DNA from: Paenibacillus camerounensis
GTDB taxonomy: Bacteria > Bacillota > Bacilli > Paenibacillales > Paenibacillaceae
Direction of reading: 5' to 3'
Length of the DNA: 60,764 nucleotides
NCBI RefSeq assembly: GCF_000723885.1
Contig: NZ_CCDG010000071.1
Coordinates: forward strand, 1 to 60,764
This document shows positions 24,919 through 33,083 of this stretch, in pieces (position 1 is the stretch's first letter; the number at the start of each line of letters is the position of its first letter). The notes beneath the pieces are model-generated. The model made no database searches, was not told the origin of the DNA, and was given only the letters and a program-made list of their open reading frames with translations. The position numbers were made by a program, and so were the translations under genes.

Positions 24919-26055
24919 ATGAGTGCGATAGATCTTATTCTGGATAAGACGCTGAAGGGTGAACGCCTCGGGCTGGAAGACACAATCCGGCTGTTCGAGA
25001 GCAACGAAATTGAAAAAATGGGCGCAGCCGCAGACGTTATTATGAAGCGCTGGCATCCGGATCCGCTGGCTACTTTCGTCATTGGCCGCAATATCAACTA
25101 TACCAACGTATGCGATGTGTACTGCCGCTTCTGCGCATTTTACCGCAGACCCGGTTCAGAGGAAGGCTACGTGCTGCCCGATGAAACCATCTACCAGAAG
25201 ATTGCCGAGACCATTGCTGTAAATGGAACGGAAATTCTGATGCAGGGCGGGACGAACCCGAATCTGCCTTTTAGCTACTATACAGATATCCTCCGCGGAA
25301 TCAAACAGCGTTTCCCGGATATTACGATGCATTCCTTCTCTCCGGCTGAGATTATGAAGATGGTTGAAGTATCCGGCCTGCCGCTGGAGCAGGTAATGCG
25401 CGAGATTCATGCAGCCGGTCTGGATTCCTTGCCCGGCGGCGGCGCAGAGATTCTCGACGACCGCACCCGGCGCAAGATCAGCCGGCTCAAGGGCTCGTGG
25501 CGGGAGTGGATGGATGTTATGCAGACCGCGCACCGGATTGGCATGAACACTACAGCTACAATGGTTATCGGACTTGGGGAAAGTATGGAGGAACGGGCGC
25601 TGCATCTGCTGCGGGTACGTGAAGCACAGGATGAATGTATTGCTAACAAATATGATTCCGAGGGCTTCCTTGCCTTCATCTCCTGGACCTTCCAGCCGGA
25701 CAATACGAACCTGAAGCTGGACCGGCAGACTCCGGAAGAGTACCTGAAGACGGTAGCAATCAGCCGGCTGGTGCTCGATAATATCAAGAACTTCCAGTCT
25801 TCCTGGGTAACAATGGGGCCTGAGGTCGGCAAGCTGTCCCTGCAGTATGGCTGTAACGACTTCGGCAGTACAATGATAGAAGAGAATGTTGTCTCCTCGG
25901 CGGGCGCGACTTACAAGGTTAACATTGAGTCGATTACCCAGCTGATCCGCGAGGCTGGCAAGATCCCGGCGCAGCGGAATACGCGTTATGACATCCTGCG
26001 TACCTTCGAGGACGGTAATGCGAAGATAGACAATGATTTTGTGATGCAGAACTAA
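24919..26055 (+). CDS. mqnC: Cyclic dehypoxanthinyl futalosine synthase-like radical SAM enzyme
   Basis: A 378-residue radical SAM protein. The cluster cysteines are Cys65, Cys69 and Cys72 in CDVYCRFC. The GGTNPNLPFSYYT stretch, HSFSPAEI and SLPGGGAEIL are typical of MqnC, which cyclises dehypoxanthine futalosine in the alternative menaquinone pathway. No other mqn gene is in the window, so the pathway is not proven by context. The start follows GAAGGAGG. A long hairpin terminator lies downstream. Confidence 0.88.
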   Translation: MSAIDLILDKTLKGERLGLEDTIRLFESNEIEKMGAAADVIMKRWHPDPLATFVIGRNINYTNVCDVYCRFCAFYRRPGSEEGYVLPDETIYQKIAETIAVNGTEILMQGGTNPNLPFSYYTDILRGIKQRFPDITMHSFSPAEIMKMVEVSGLPLEQVMREIHAAGLDSLPGGGAEILDDRTRRKISRLKGSWREWMDVMQTAHRIGMNTTATMVIGLGESMEERALHLLRVREAQDECIANKYDSEGFLAFISWTFQPDNTNLKLDRQTPEEYLKTVAISRLVLDNIKNFQSSWVTMGPEVGKLSLQYGCNDFGSTMIEENVVSSAGATYKVNIESITQLIREAGKIPAQRNTRYDILRTFEDGNAKIDNDFVMQN

Positions 26056-26073
26056 TCTTCTTATACCATACCA

Positions 26074-26130
26074 GCGCTTGTTCAGTATTAATCCGATTGT
26101 GGAAGGGTTAATATCGAACAAGCGTTATTT
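26074..26130 (+). terminator. mqnC terminator
   Basis: A long imperfect stem of about 20 bp pairs gcgcttgttc and tattaatcc on the left with ggttaata and gaacaagcgt (26116-26125) on the right, followed by a T-rich run. Confidence 0.8.
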
Positions 26131-26232
26131 GTGTTCTATGTGGGATTATATGGAATAATATATATTTTTGTGATATTTCAGCAATATAATAGTTCTATGA
26201 TCATTTAAAACACTGCACGAGGAGGGTTTTCT

Positions 26233-26340
26233 TTGAAAATAATATGGACTAACCTGTTTTTAAGTTTATTAATTGTAAGCATCCTAGCAGCTCTGATCGT
26301 TAAGGGAATAAGTGTATTAATAAAGAAACTGAAATCATAG
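26233..26340 (+). CDS. Predicted 35-residue single-span membrane peptide
   Basis: A short frame starting with TTG after a strong GAGGAGGG site, coding a 35-residue peptide. It has a short start, one hydrophobic helix (about residues 8-29, rich in Leu, Ile and Val) and a basic end (KKLKS). The AT-rich codon use (many TTA and ATA) differs from the neighbours and may suggest poor optimisation or transfer. It lies alone in an AT-rich 640-bp gap. No function can be assigned; small peptides of this kind can modulate membrane proteins or act as toxins. Confidence 0.5.
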   Translation: MKIIWTNLFLSLLIVSILAALIVKGISVLIKKLKS

Positions 26341-26695
26341 CCGCATATGTTAGCATTCCTTCTGTTTTCGCTCCGTTAGTTAATGGATAGTAATAAGATA
26401 TTTTGAATAAAAATAGATTTACGTAGTTTTTTATAGGAATTAAGAAAAACGGCCGGATTTATTGATATATTACGCCGTTATGTGTTGAAAACTAACATCT
26501 GTTTTTGTTGAAATATGTATTTTATGTAAAATAGTATCTTTCGAATAAGGCGCAATGACTAAGTTTTTGCATGAATATATGATATTTTGCACAACTATTG
26601 GCACTATTTTTTGCTAATTGCTAGATTCGTATAATCGCTTGTGATACAATCGTTCTCGGTCACTAAAAGAGAGAAACTGGGAGGATTAATCACTT
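26341..26695. other. AT-rich upstream region of the nucleotidase gene
   Basis: A 355-bp AT-rich stretch without a convincing gene. Candidate -10 boxes tataat (26630-26635) and tacaat (26645-26650) lie near the end, without clearly spaced -35 boxes. The nucleotidase start follows GGGAGGA. Phosphate-dependent control is possible for such a gene but no PHO-type repeat was identified. Confidence 0.35.
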
Positions 26696-29600
26696 ATGGG
26701 AGAAAGACGATGGAACAAGCCGGTAGCATCATTTCTGGCAACCACAGTTCTGACTGCACAGGTTTTTGGGGGTGTGCTGGCAGGTTCATTCATTGGAGCT
26801 GATACGGCAGAAGCCGCTCCGGCAGCCGGCGTGACAGTAGATCTGCGTCTGATGAGCACGACTGATGTGCACACCAATGTTTACGGCTGGGATTACTTTA
26901 AGAATGCTGCTTCGGCGACAGTAGGTCTCGACAAAACAGCAACGCTAGTTAAAGAAGCCAGAGCTGAAAACGGAAACAATCTTTTGCTGGATAACGGTGA
27001 TTTGATTCAGGGAACTCCTCTGGGCACTTACATGGCCACCAAGTCAGATCTCATGACTAATGACGAGCGGATCCATCCGCTGATTGCAGCGATGAATGTG
27101 ATGGAATACGACGCAGCAACCTTCGGGAATCATGAATTTAACTACGGCCTGGAATATTTGGAGCGTACGATCAACGGAAGTGCCGCTCACAAAGCGGATA
27201 CTGCTGCGGATTTCCAATATCTCAATGCCAACATCTATAACATTGACGGAAGAACGAATACGTATAAGCCTTTTGAAATTATCGAGAAGCAGGTTGTGGG
27301 CTCTGACGGCCTGACCCATACTGTAAAAGTAGGTCTGCTTGGCCTTGTAACTCCACAGATCATGGAGTGGGATAAGGTTAATCTTGACGGCAGGGTTGTT
27401 GTAAAAGATATCAGCGAAACAGCCGAGAAATTTGTACCTCTTATGCAGGCTGAAGGTGCTGAAGTCATTGTTGCCATGGCTCACACCGGCTTTGATGCTT
27501 CTGCTGCATCAAACCTGTCAGGTGCAGAAAATGACATTAACCAGCTTAGTAAAGTAAAAGGCATTGATGCGATTACTTTCTCGCACACACATAAAGTATT
27601 CCCGACCAACGGTGCGGATGCTTCACTGGATGCCTCCTTCAAGGATCCTAACACCAAGGCCCCTTACAATAATGATGCTGCCACAATCGACAACGTAAAC
27701 GGCCACATCAACGGAACTCCGTCGGTACAAGCCGGTTATGGCGGCGGTTACCTCGGCCTGATCGATCTTAAGATTGTACAGGACGGAGACGGCTGGGCGG
27801 TAGACAAAACAGCCTCCAAGGCTTCCACCCGTTCAATCTCCGGTAAAGCAGCCGATCCGGCTGTAGATGCGGTAGTAGGTGCCGACCATGCGGCAACTAT
27901 TGAATACACCGGCCAGAAGCTGGGTGAAACCAAAGCTCCAATGAACAGCTTCTTCGCTATGGTGCAGGACGATCCGACAGTTCAGATTGTAACTTATGCA
28001 CAGCAGCGTTATGTGTCCAATCTGATTAACACAGACCCGGCACTGGCTGATTACAAGGATTATCCGATTCTTAGTGTGGGTGCGCCGTTCAAAGCAGGAC
28101 GCAACGGTCCTGAGGAATACACAGAGATCTCTATCCCTGCTGGTCAGGCAACAGGAGACTTGACGATCCGCAGCGCCAGCGACCTGTATCTGTACGACAA
28201 CACGCTGAAAGCGATTGTAGTTAAAGGATCTACTGTAAAAGAATGGATTGAAATGAGTGCAGGCGCGTTCAACCGGATTAAACCGGGGATTTCGACAGCC
28301 CAGCCGTTGCTTAATCCTGCATTTGCAGTATATAACTTCGACGTTATTGACGGTGTTCAGTACACTATTGACGTAACCCGAAATGCCAAATACAAGCCGG
28401 ACGGCTCTATCAATGATGCAGCGTCCAGCCGCGTAACCAGCGTTACTTACGGCGGTAAGGAAATTCTGCCTGAGCAGGAATTCGTTGTTGTCACTAACAA
28501 CTACCGTGCAAGCGGCGGCGGTAACTTCCCTGGTGTCAAAGCCTCTACTATGATTATCGACTCCCAGATGGAGAACCGTCAGGTGCTGATGGATTATATC
28601 AGTGAAGCCGGAACGGTTGATCCTACAGCTGACGGCAACTGGACGATTGCCCCGATCAAGGGCAACGTAAATGTTACCTTCACTTCTTCACCTAAAGCGG
28701 CAGCAGTATTGCCGGACAATATGGAAGATACAGGTGTTAAAGATTCCAAGGGCTTCTCTGTTTACAGTATGGATCTCAAGGCAGCAACGCCTAAGCCTAC
28801 TGCAGATGTTGAAGTACACCTGATCGGAATCAACGACTTCCACGGACAACTGGATACTACTTCGGTAGTAAGCGGCAAAAATGCAGGTACTGCTGCAATT
28901 CTTGCAACGTATTTGAAGCAGACGCGTGACAAGTATGAGCATTCCCTGCTGTTCCATAACGGTGACTCCGTAGGCGCATCTGCCCCGGTATCCTCACTTG
29001 AACGTGATGAGCCGACGCATGAGTGGATGAACCTGATGAAATTTGATGTCGGAACACTGGGCAACCATGAATTTGACCAGGGTGTTGAAGCGCTGAAAAC
29101 ACAAATCTTCGGTGGTATCGATCCTAAGAACAGCAGCGTTAACCATGCTGGTTCTGACTTTGATTACATTAACGCTAATGTGATTGACGTTGCGACCAAT
29201 GAGCCTATCATTAATCCATATGTCATTAAAGAAGTAGGCGGCGTAAAAATCGGATTTATCGGTGTGGTTACAAAAGCAACGCCTGACAAGGTGGCCCCAT
29301 CCGGTCTTGTCGGTGTGAAATTCCTGTCTGTTACTGAAGAAGTAGCAGCTATTGAGAAGTATGCAAAAGAGCTTCAAGATAAAGGTGTAGAAACTATTAT
29401 CGTCTTGGCGCATGACCCTGCTACTACAAAGGGAGATGCAGCAAGCGGCTTTGTAACTACAGGTGAAGCAGCTGATCTGGCAAAAGCACTGCCTGCTAAC
29501 TCGCCGGTTGACGTCATCGTTGCCGGGGATAACCACGGTTATGCTAACGATATCGTAAACGGAAAGCTGGTTGTTCAAGCTTACTCCTACGGAACAGCAT

Positions 29601-31030
29601 TCGAAGATATCAAGCTGGTTATTGATCACAAGACAGGTGATGTGAAATCCAAGTCTGCAACAGTAACCTCTACTTTCCAGGAAGGTGTAACACCTGATCC
29701 TGAAACGGTAGCACTGGTTAACAAATACCTGGCTAAGCATCCTGAATTGACCCAGCCTGTAGGGACTACGGATGGTACAATTACCCGTACAGATGCTTAC
29801 AACAATGAAGCTTCCCTGGGTAACCTTATTGCAGATGCTATGCGTCTGGCTGATTTTGGTGACGGAGAAGCAGCTGATTTCGCCTTCATGAACCCGGGCG
29901 GTATCCGTGCCGATCTTCCTAAGGGAGACGTATCCTTTGGTGATCTGGCCAAAATTCAGCCGTTCGGCAACACGCTGGTTAAGCTGACCCTTACCGGAGA
30001 GCAGATCAAAACACTGCTTCAGCAGCAATGGGCAGTGAAGGCTGACGGAGCTGCCGATACCAAAACACTGCAGATTTCCGGCCTTAAATACACGGCTGAT
30101 ATGTATCTGCCTGTAGCTAACCGTATCTCCAGCCTGTCAAAGGCTGACGGTACACCGATTGAAATGAGCAAGAGCTATACGGCTGTAGTAAATAACTTTA
30201 TGGCTGCAGGCGGTGACAACTACACTGTACTGACCAAAGCCAGCAAGACTGTGCCCGGCCCGATTGACCTGGATGTATTCTATGATTATATTGTAGACAC
30301 ATTTAAGGGCGGAGCGATTACAGCTAAGACAGAAGGCCGTATCACTAACAATCTTAAGGCTCCGGCGGCTATTCCGGGCGGAAATCCTGCTCCGGCGGCA
30401 ACCCCGGCACCATCTGCTACACCAGCTCCAACAGCAACAACAGCACCATCTGCTACACCTGCCCCTTCTGCAGCGCCGGGCTCCTTTACTGATCTTGGCA
30501 ATGTAGTCTGGGCACAGGAAGCAATCGCATCCCTGGCAGCCAAAGGTATTGTGAAAGGTCTGGAGAACGGCCAGTTTGCACCAACCAAGACAGTAACCCG
30601 TGCCGAATTTGTTACGATGCTTGTACGTGCACTTAATCTGAGCGCTTCTGCATCCGGCACAGCATTTAATGATGTCAAGCAGGGCGTATGGTATACCGAT
30701 TCTATCGCTGCTGCTGTGAGCGCAGGTATTGTAAAAGGCTCCGGCAACGGCAAGTTTGAACCGGGCCGCGAAATTACCCGCGAGGAAATGGCGATCATGA
30801 TCGTCAATGCGCTTGCCGGCCAGCTGGAACCAGTCGATACTTCTGCAGCTCTCGGGCAGTTTGCTGACAAAGCTTCGATTGCGCCATATGCCCAGGAAGC
30901 TATTGCACAGCTGACTCAGCTGGGTATCGTTAACGGGGTAGACGGCGGCAAATTTGCACCAAAAGCAATGGCGAACCGTGCCCAGGCAGCGGTAATCATC
31001 TACCGTGTGCTTGAGAATAAAGCCTCATAA
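26696..31030 (+). CDS. yfkN: Large secreted two-module nucleotidase/cyclic phosphodiesterase with SLH repeats (YfkN-like)
   Basis: A 1444-residue exported protein. A signal peptide (about 1-40, ending AEAAPAA) precedes two metallophosphoesterase/5'-nucleotidase modules. Module one (about 45-650) has STTDVHT, DNGDLIQG, GNHEFNYG and FSHTH; it resembles cyclic-nucleotide phosphodiesterases. Module two (about 705-1225) has INDFHGQ, HNGDSVG, GNHEFDQG, AGDNHGY and NPGGIRAD, a 5'-nucleotidase. A Pro/Ala/Thr linker (about 1228-1262) joins three SLH repeats (about 1265-1444) that should anchor it to secondary cell-wall polymer. Bacillus YfkN has the same double catalytic layout with a different anchor. 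It would release phosphate and nucleosides from extracellular nucleotides. Confidence 0.93.
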   Translation: MGERRWNKPVASFLATTVLTAQVFGGVLAGSFIGADTAEAAPAAGVTVDLRLMSTTDVHTNVYGWDYFKNAASATVGLDKTATLVKEARAENGNNLLLDNGDLIQGTPLGTYMATKSDLMTNDERIHPLIAAMNVMEYDAATFGNHEFNYGLEYLERTINGSAAHKADTAADFQYLNANIYNIDGRTNTYKPFEIIEKQVVGSDGLTHTVKVGLLGLVTPQIMEWDKVNLDGRVVVKDISETAEKFVPLMQAEGAEVIVAMAHTGFDASAASNLSGAENDINQLSKVKGIDAITFSHTHKVFPTNGADASLDASFKDPNTKAPYNNDAATIDNVNGHINGTPSVQAGYGGGYLGLIDLKIVQDGDGWAVDKTASKASTRSISGKAADPAVDAVVGADHAATIEYTGQKLGETKAPMNSFFAMVQDDPTVQIVTYAQQRYVSNLINTDPALADYKDYPILSVGAPFKAGRNGPEEYTEISIPAGQATGDLTIRSASDLYLYDNTLKAIVVKGSTVKEWIEMSAGAFNRIKPGISTAQPLLNPAFAVYNFDVIDGVQYTIDVTRNAKYKPDGSINDAASSRVTSVTYGGKEILPEQEFVVVTNNYRASGGGNFPGVKASTMIIDSQMENRQVLMDYISEAGTVDPTADGNWTIAPIKGNVNVTFTSSPKAAAVLPDNMEDTGVKDSKGFSVYSMDLKAATPKPTADVEVHLIGINDFHGQLDTTSVVSGKNAGTAAILATYLKQTRDKYEHSLLFHNGDSVGASAPVSSLERDEPTHEWMNLMKFDVGTLGNHEFDQGVEALKTQIFGGIDPKNSSVNHAGSDFDYINANVIDVATNEPIINPYVIKEVGGVKIGFIGVVTKATPDKVAPSGLVGVKFLSVTEEVAAIEKYAKELQDKGVETIIVLAHDPATTKGDAASGFVTTGEAADLAKALPANSPVDVIVAGDNHGYANDIVNGKLVVQAYSYGTAFEDIKLVIDHKTGDVKSKSATVTSTFQEGVTPDPETVALVNKYLAKHPELTQPVGTTDGTITRTDAYNNEASLGNLIADAMRLADFGDGEAADFAFMNPGGIRADLPKGDVSFGDLAKIQPFGNTLVKLTLTGEQIKTLLQQQWAVKADGAADTKTLQISGLKYTADMYLPVANRISSLSKADGTPIEMSKSYTAVVNNFMAAGGDNYTVLTKASKTVPGPIDLDVFYDYIVDTFKGGAITAKTEGRITNNLKAPAAIPGGNPAPAATPAPSATPAPTATTAPSATPAPSAAPGSFTDLGNVVWAQEAIASLAAKGIVKGLENGQFAPTKTVTRAEFVTMLVRALNLSASASGTAFNDVKQGVWYTDSIAAAVSAGIVKGSGNGKFEPGREITREEMAIMIVNALAGQLEPVDTSAALGQFADKASIAPYAQEAIAQLTQLGIVNGVDGGKFAPKAMANRAQAAVIIYRVLENKAS

Positions 31031-31045
31031 TTCAGCATATATAGA

Positions 31046-31090
31046 AGATGCCTCCCTCTCATCTGCGGATGAAGGGGAGGCATCTTTTTT
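31046..31090 (+). terminator. Nucleotidase gene terminator
   Basis: Stem agatgcctccc (31046-31056) with ggggaggcatct (about 31073-31084), then a T-run. Confidence 0.85.
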
Positions 31091-31193
31091 ATGGGTATGA
31101 ACGAACGGGTTATGGGCTCCCCGCATTGTAGCTGGGTCAGCTTCCATGGTAAGGTCCCGGTTAGTGGGGGGATGCAGTTTGAACCTGCAGCAA

Positions 31194-31223
31194 ACAGGCC
31201 CATGCGGGATAGCATGGGCCTGT
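31194..31223 (-). terminator. Hairpin downstream of the small winged-helix gene
   Basis: A perfect 12-bp stem, acaggcccatgc (31194-31205) with gcatgggcctgt (31212-31223), lies just past the stop of the minus-strand gene. The following T-run on that strand is short. Confidence 0.55.
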
Positions 31224-31240
31224 CCATTTCAGCTTGGCCT

Positions 31241-31426
31241 TTATTTCACAGCGGCCTCCCATTTACAGCGGACCGATGAGACAATCGCATTTTCCTTCTT
31301 CAGTTCTGTAAAGGCTTTGTCTACCGCTTTGCGCTCCAGCCCGGAGAGCTTCTCTACTTCACCTGCGCTTAGCGGGGCTGCTGATGCTTTGATAATGTCC
31401 AGCACTTGTTCTTTTACGCTCATCAT
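31241..31426 (-). CDS. Small winged-helix-like protein
   Basis: A 61-residue protein with a compact helical pattern, VKEQVLDIIKASAAPLSAGE leading to KLSGLERKAVDKAFTEL and a short wing-like end. This resembles a minimal winged helix with no effector domain. The start at 31426 (ATGATG) has AGGGA upstream; a start at 31477 would add 17 residues but has no ribosome site. It is divergently oriented relative to the SPFH gene, with about 130 bp between. It could regulate that gene; this is inference. Confidence 0.6.
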   Translation of the reverse strand: MMSVKEQVLDIIKASAAPLSAGEVEKLSGLERKAVDKAFTELKKENAIVSSVRCKWEAAVK

Positions 31427-31554
31427 TGTCACGTCCCTATCCAATAGATTATTCGAAAGAAAGACTGCGGATTTCAATAATACTGATTTACAGTTGTATC
31501 CAAAAGTGATATCATAATTATATCAAATACATATCTTTTTGGAGGTGCTTTTTA

Positions 31555-32397
31555 ATGAAGGAAAAAGTATTGCGTCCGGTAAGCGGCTTCTGGGTTATTG
31601 CACTGATTGCGGTCTGTCTGGCAGGCGGGATATACGGGGGAGCCCAGGAATATGTTGCGGTGCCTGTGATTCTGTTTATAGTTGCCGGAGTCCTGTGCAC
31701 AAGCATCACTATCGTACAGCCTAATAAGTCTATAGTTGTCACCTTCTTCGGACAATACGTCGGAACGATTGTGAAGAGCGGAATGTGGGCGGTTGTTCCG
31801 TTCAGTATCCGTAAGACGGTGTCACTGCGGGTGCGCAACTTTAACAGTGTCAAGCTGAAGGTAAATGATGTAGAGGGCAATCCAATTGAAATAGCGGCGG
31901 TAATTGTATTCAAGGTTATCAATTCTGCGAAGGCATTGTTCGATGTGGATAAATACATGGCTTTTGTAGAGATCCAGAGCGAGACAGCGCTCCGGCATGT
32001 AGCGAGTAAATATCCGTATGATAACTTTAATGAATCGGGAATGTCACTGCGGGCCAATGCCGATGAGATAGCCAAAGAGCTGGCCTCAGAATTGCAGGAA
32101 CGCCTGTCGCTATCCGGTGTTGAGGTAATTGAGGCGAGGCTGACTCACCTGGCGTATTCAACGGAGATTGCCAGCACGATGCTTCAGCGCCAGCAGGCCT
32201 CAGCTATACTCTCTGCGCGGCAAATTATTGTAGAAGGTGCTGTCGGCATGGTGGATATGGCAATCCGTCAGCTACGAGAGAACGGTGTAGTTGAGCTTGA
32301 TGAAGAGCGCAAGGCTGCTATGATTAATAACCTGATGGTGGCGATTGTGTCGGAACGCGGAGCGAGCCCGGTCATTAATGCCGGATCGTTATATTAG
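31555..32397 (+). CDS. SPFH/band-7 membrane protein
   Basis: A 280-residue stomatin/prohibitin-type protein. Two hydrophobic segments (about 11-29 and 34-53) precede an SPFH domain (about 55-235) that starts at VQPNKSIVVTFFGQYVG. The C-terminal helical part is shorter than in flotillins. It probably forms oligomers at the membrane and scaffolds other proteins. It starts after GGAGGTG. A ribbon-helix-helix gene starts 13 bp downstream, so the two likely form an operon. Confidence 0.85.
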   Translation: MKEKVLRPVSGFWVIALIAVCLAGGIYGGAQEYVAVPVILFIVAGVLCTSITIVQPNKSIVVTFFGQYVGTIVKSGMWAVVPFSIRKTVSLRVRNFNSVKLKVNDVEGNPIEIAAVIVFKVINSAKALFDVDKYMAFVEIQSETALRHVASKYPYDNFNESGMSLRANADEIAKELASELQERLSLSGVEVIEARLTHLAYSTEIASTMLQRQQASAILSARQIIVEGAVGMVDMAIRQLRENGVVELDEERKAAMINNLMVAIVSERGASPVINAGSLY

Positions 32398-32410
32398 GGG
32401 ATGATGAAAT

Positions 32411-32584
32411 ATGGCGGCCAAGAAGAGCTTTCCGCTGCGGGTTGATCCGGAGCTGTATGAAGCGCTGGAGCGTTGGGCGGGAGAGGAATTTCGCAGCGTA
32501 AACGGACATATTGAATACCTGCTGCGTGAGTCTTTGAAGCGCGCGGGCCGCTTGCCTGGGAAGAAACGCCGGGAAGAGGAGTGA
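32411..32584 (+). CDS. Small Arc-like ribbon-helix-helix protein
   Basis: A 57-residue protein absent from longer-gene lists because of its size. The N-terminal strand FPLRVDPELYEALERWA and the helix SVNGHIEYLLRESLK fit the Arc/MetJ ribbon-helix-helix fold; the end is strongly basic. Such a protein normally binds DNA as a dimer. It follows the SPFH gene by 13 bp, with AGGGGATG upstream. Pairing of SPFH and Arc-type genes recurs in Firmicutes to my knowledge, but the connection is unexplained. The frame is closed by TGA at 32582-32584. Confidence 0.75.
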   Translation: MAAKKSFPLRVDPELYEALERWAGEEFRSVNGHIEYLLRESLKRAGRLPGKKRREEE

Positions 32585-32689
32585 GCAGATTAAGCAGATT
32601 AATGCCAAGTCAGCATTAGCCCTGATGCGGTATTCGGCTGATCCCGTCAGCTTCTGTCTGAGTTTGGCGATTCTCCGGCGACTGCAGGC

Positions 32690-33010
32690 TTGACTGATGC
32701 TGCGGACAGCTTTATAATTACTGCATAATTCACGTTAAAAGCATCGACAAAGACACGGATCGTTAATTCAGGACCGCTACAGAGAGAGGGAACCAAGGCT
32801 GCAAGTCCCTCCGGTATCCGGCTTCCGGTCTACCCCTTTGTAGCTGCGGTTATGAACTTCCGGTTGGCCTATGCGCCTGGTACGGGACAGTAAGAACCGC
32901 CGGTTCATGGCCGTTATTCCCATGCTGATGAAGGATTCTGGTATAGAATCGAATTTGGGTGGAACCACGGGTGTAATCACTCGTCCCTGCGCGGGACGGG
33001 TGTTTTTTGT
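32690..33010 (+). promoter_or_regulatory. T-box leader of the threonyl-tRNA synthetase gene
   Basis: Promoter TTGACT (32690-32695) and TATAAT (32713-32718), spaced by 17 bp, starts the leader. The 5' arm shows cagagagagggaacc. The T-box core is gggtggaaccacgg (32957-32970). A terminator stem, cactcgtccc (32979-32988) with gggacgggtg, plus a T-run, ends near 33008. An ACC triplet at 32832-32834 is a candidate threonine specifier; this is low confidence. Uncharged threonyl-tRNA should favour readthrough into thrS. Confidence 0.93.
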
Positions 33011-33083
33011 TTGCGTGGATGGCCCCATACCGCAGTCAGTGCCTTTACGCGCTTTCGTTAACCAACCACTAGGAGGAATAACA

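Noticed and set aside
28994..30028. A 344-codon open frame antisense to the nucleotidase gene
   Set aside because: It is a shadow of a clear family protein with intact motifs; its translation has no recognisable domain.
32871..33083. An upstream extension of thrS
   Set aside because: It reads through the T-box core and terminator, which are non-coding; the canonical TGS start follows TAGGAGG at 33084.
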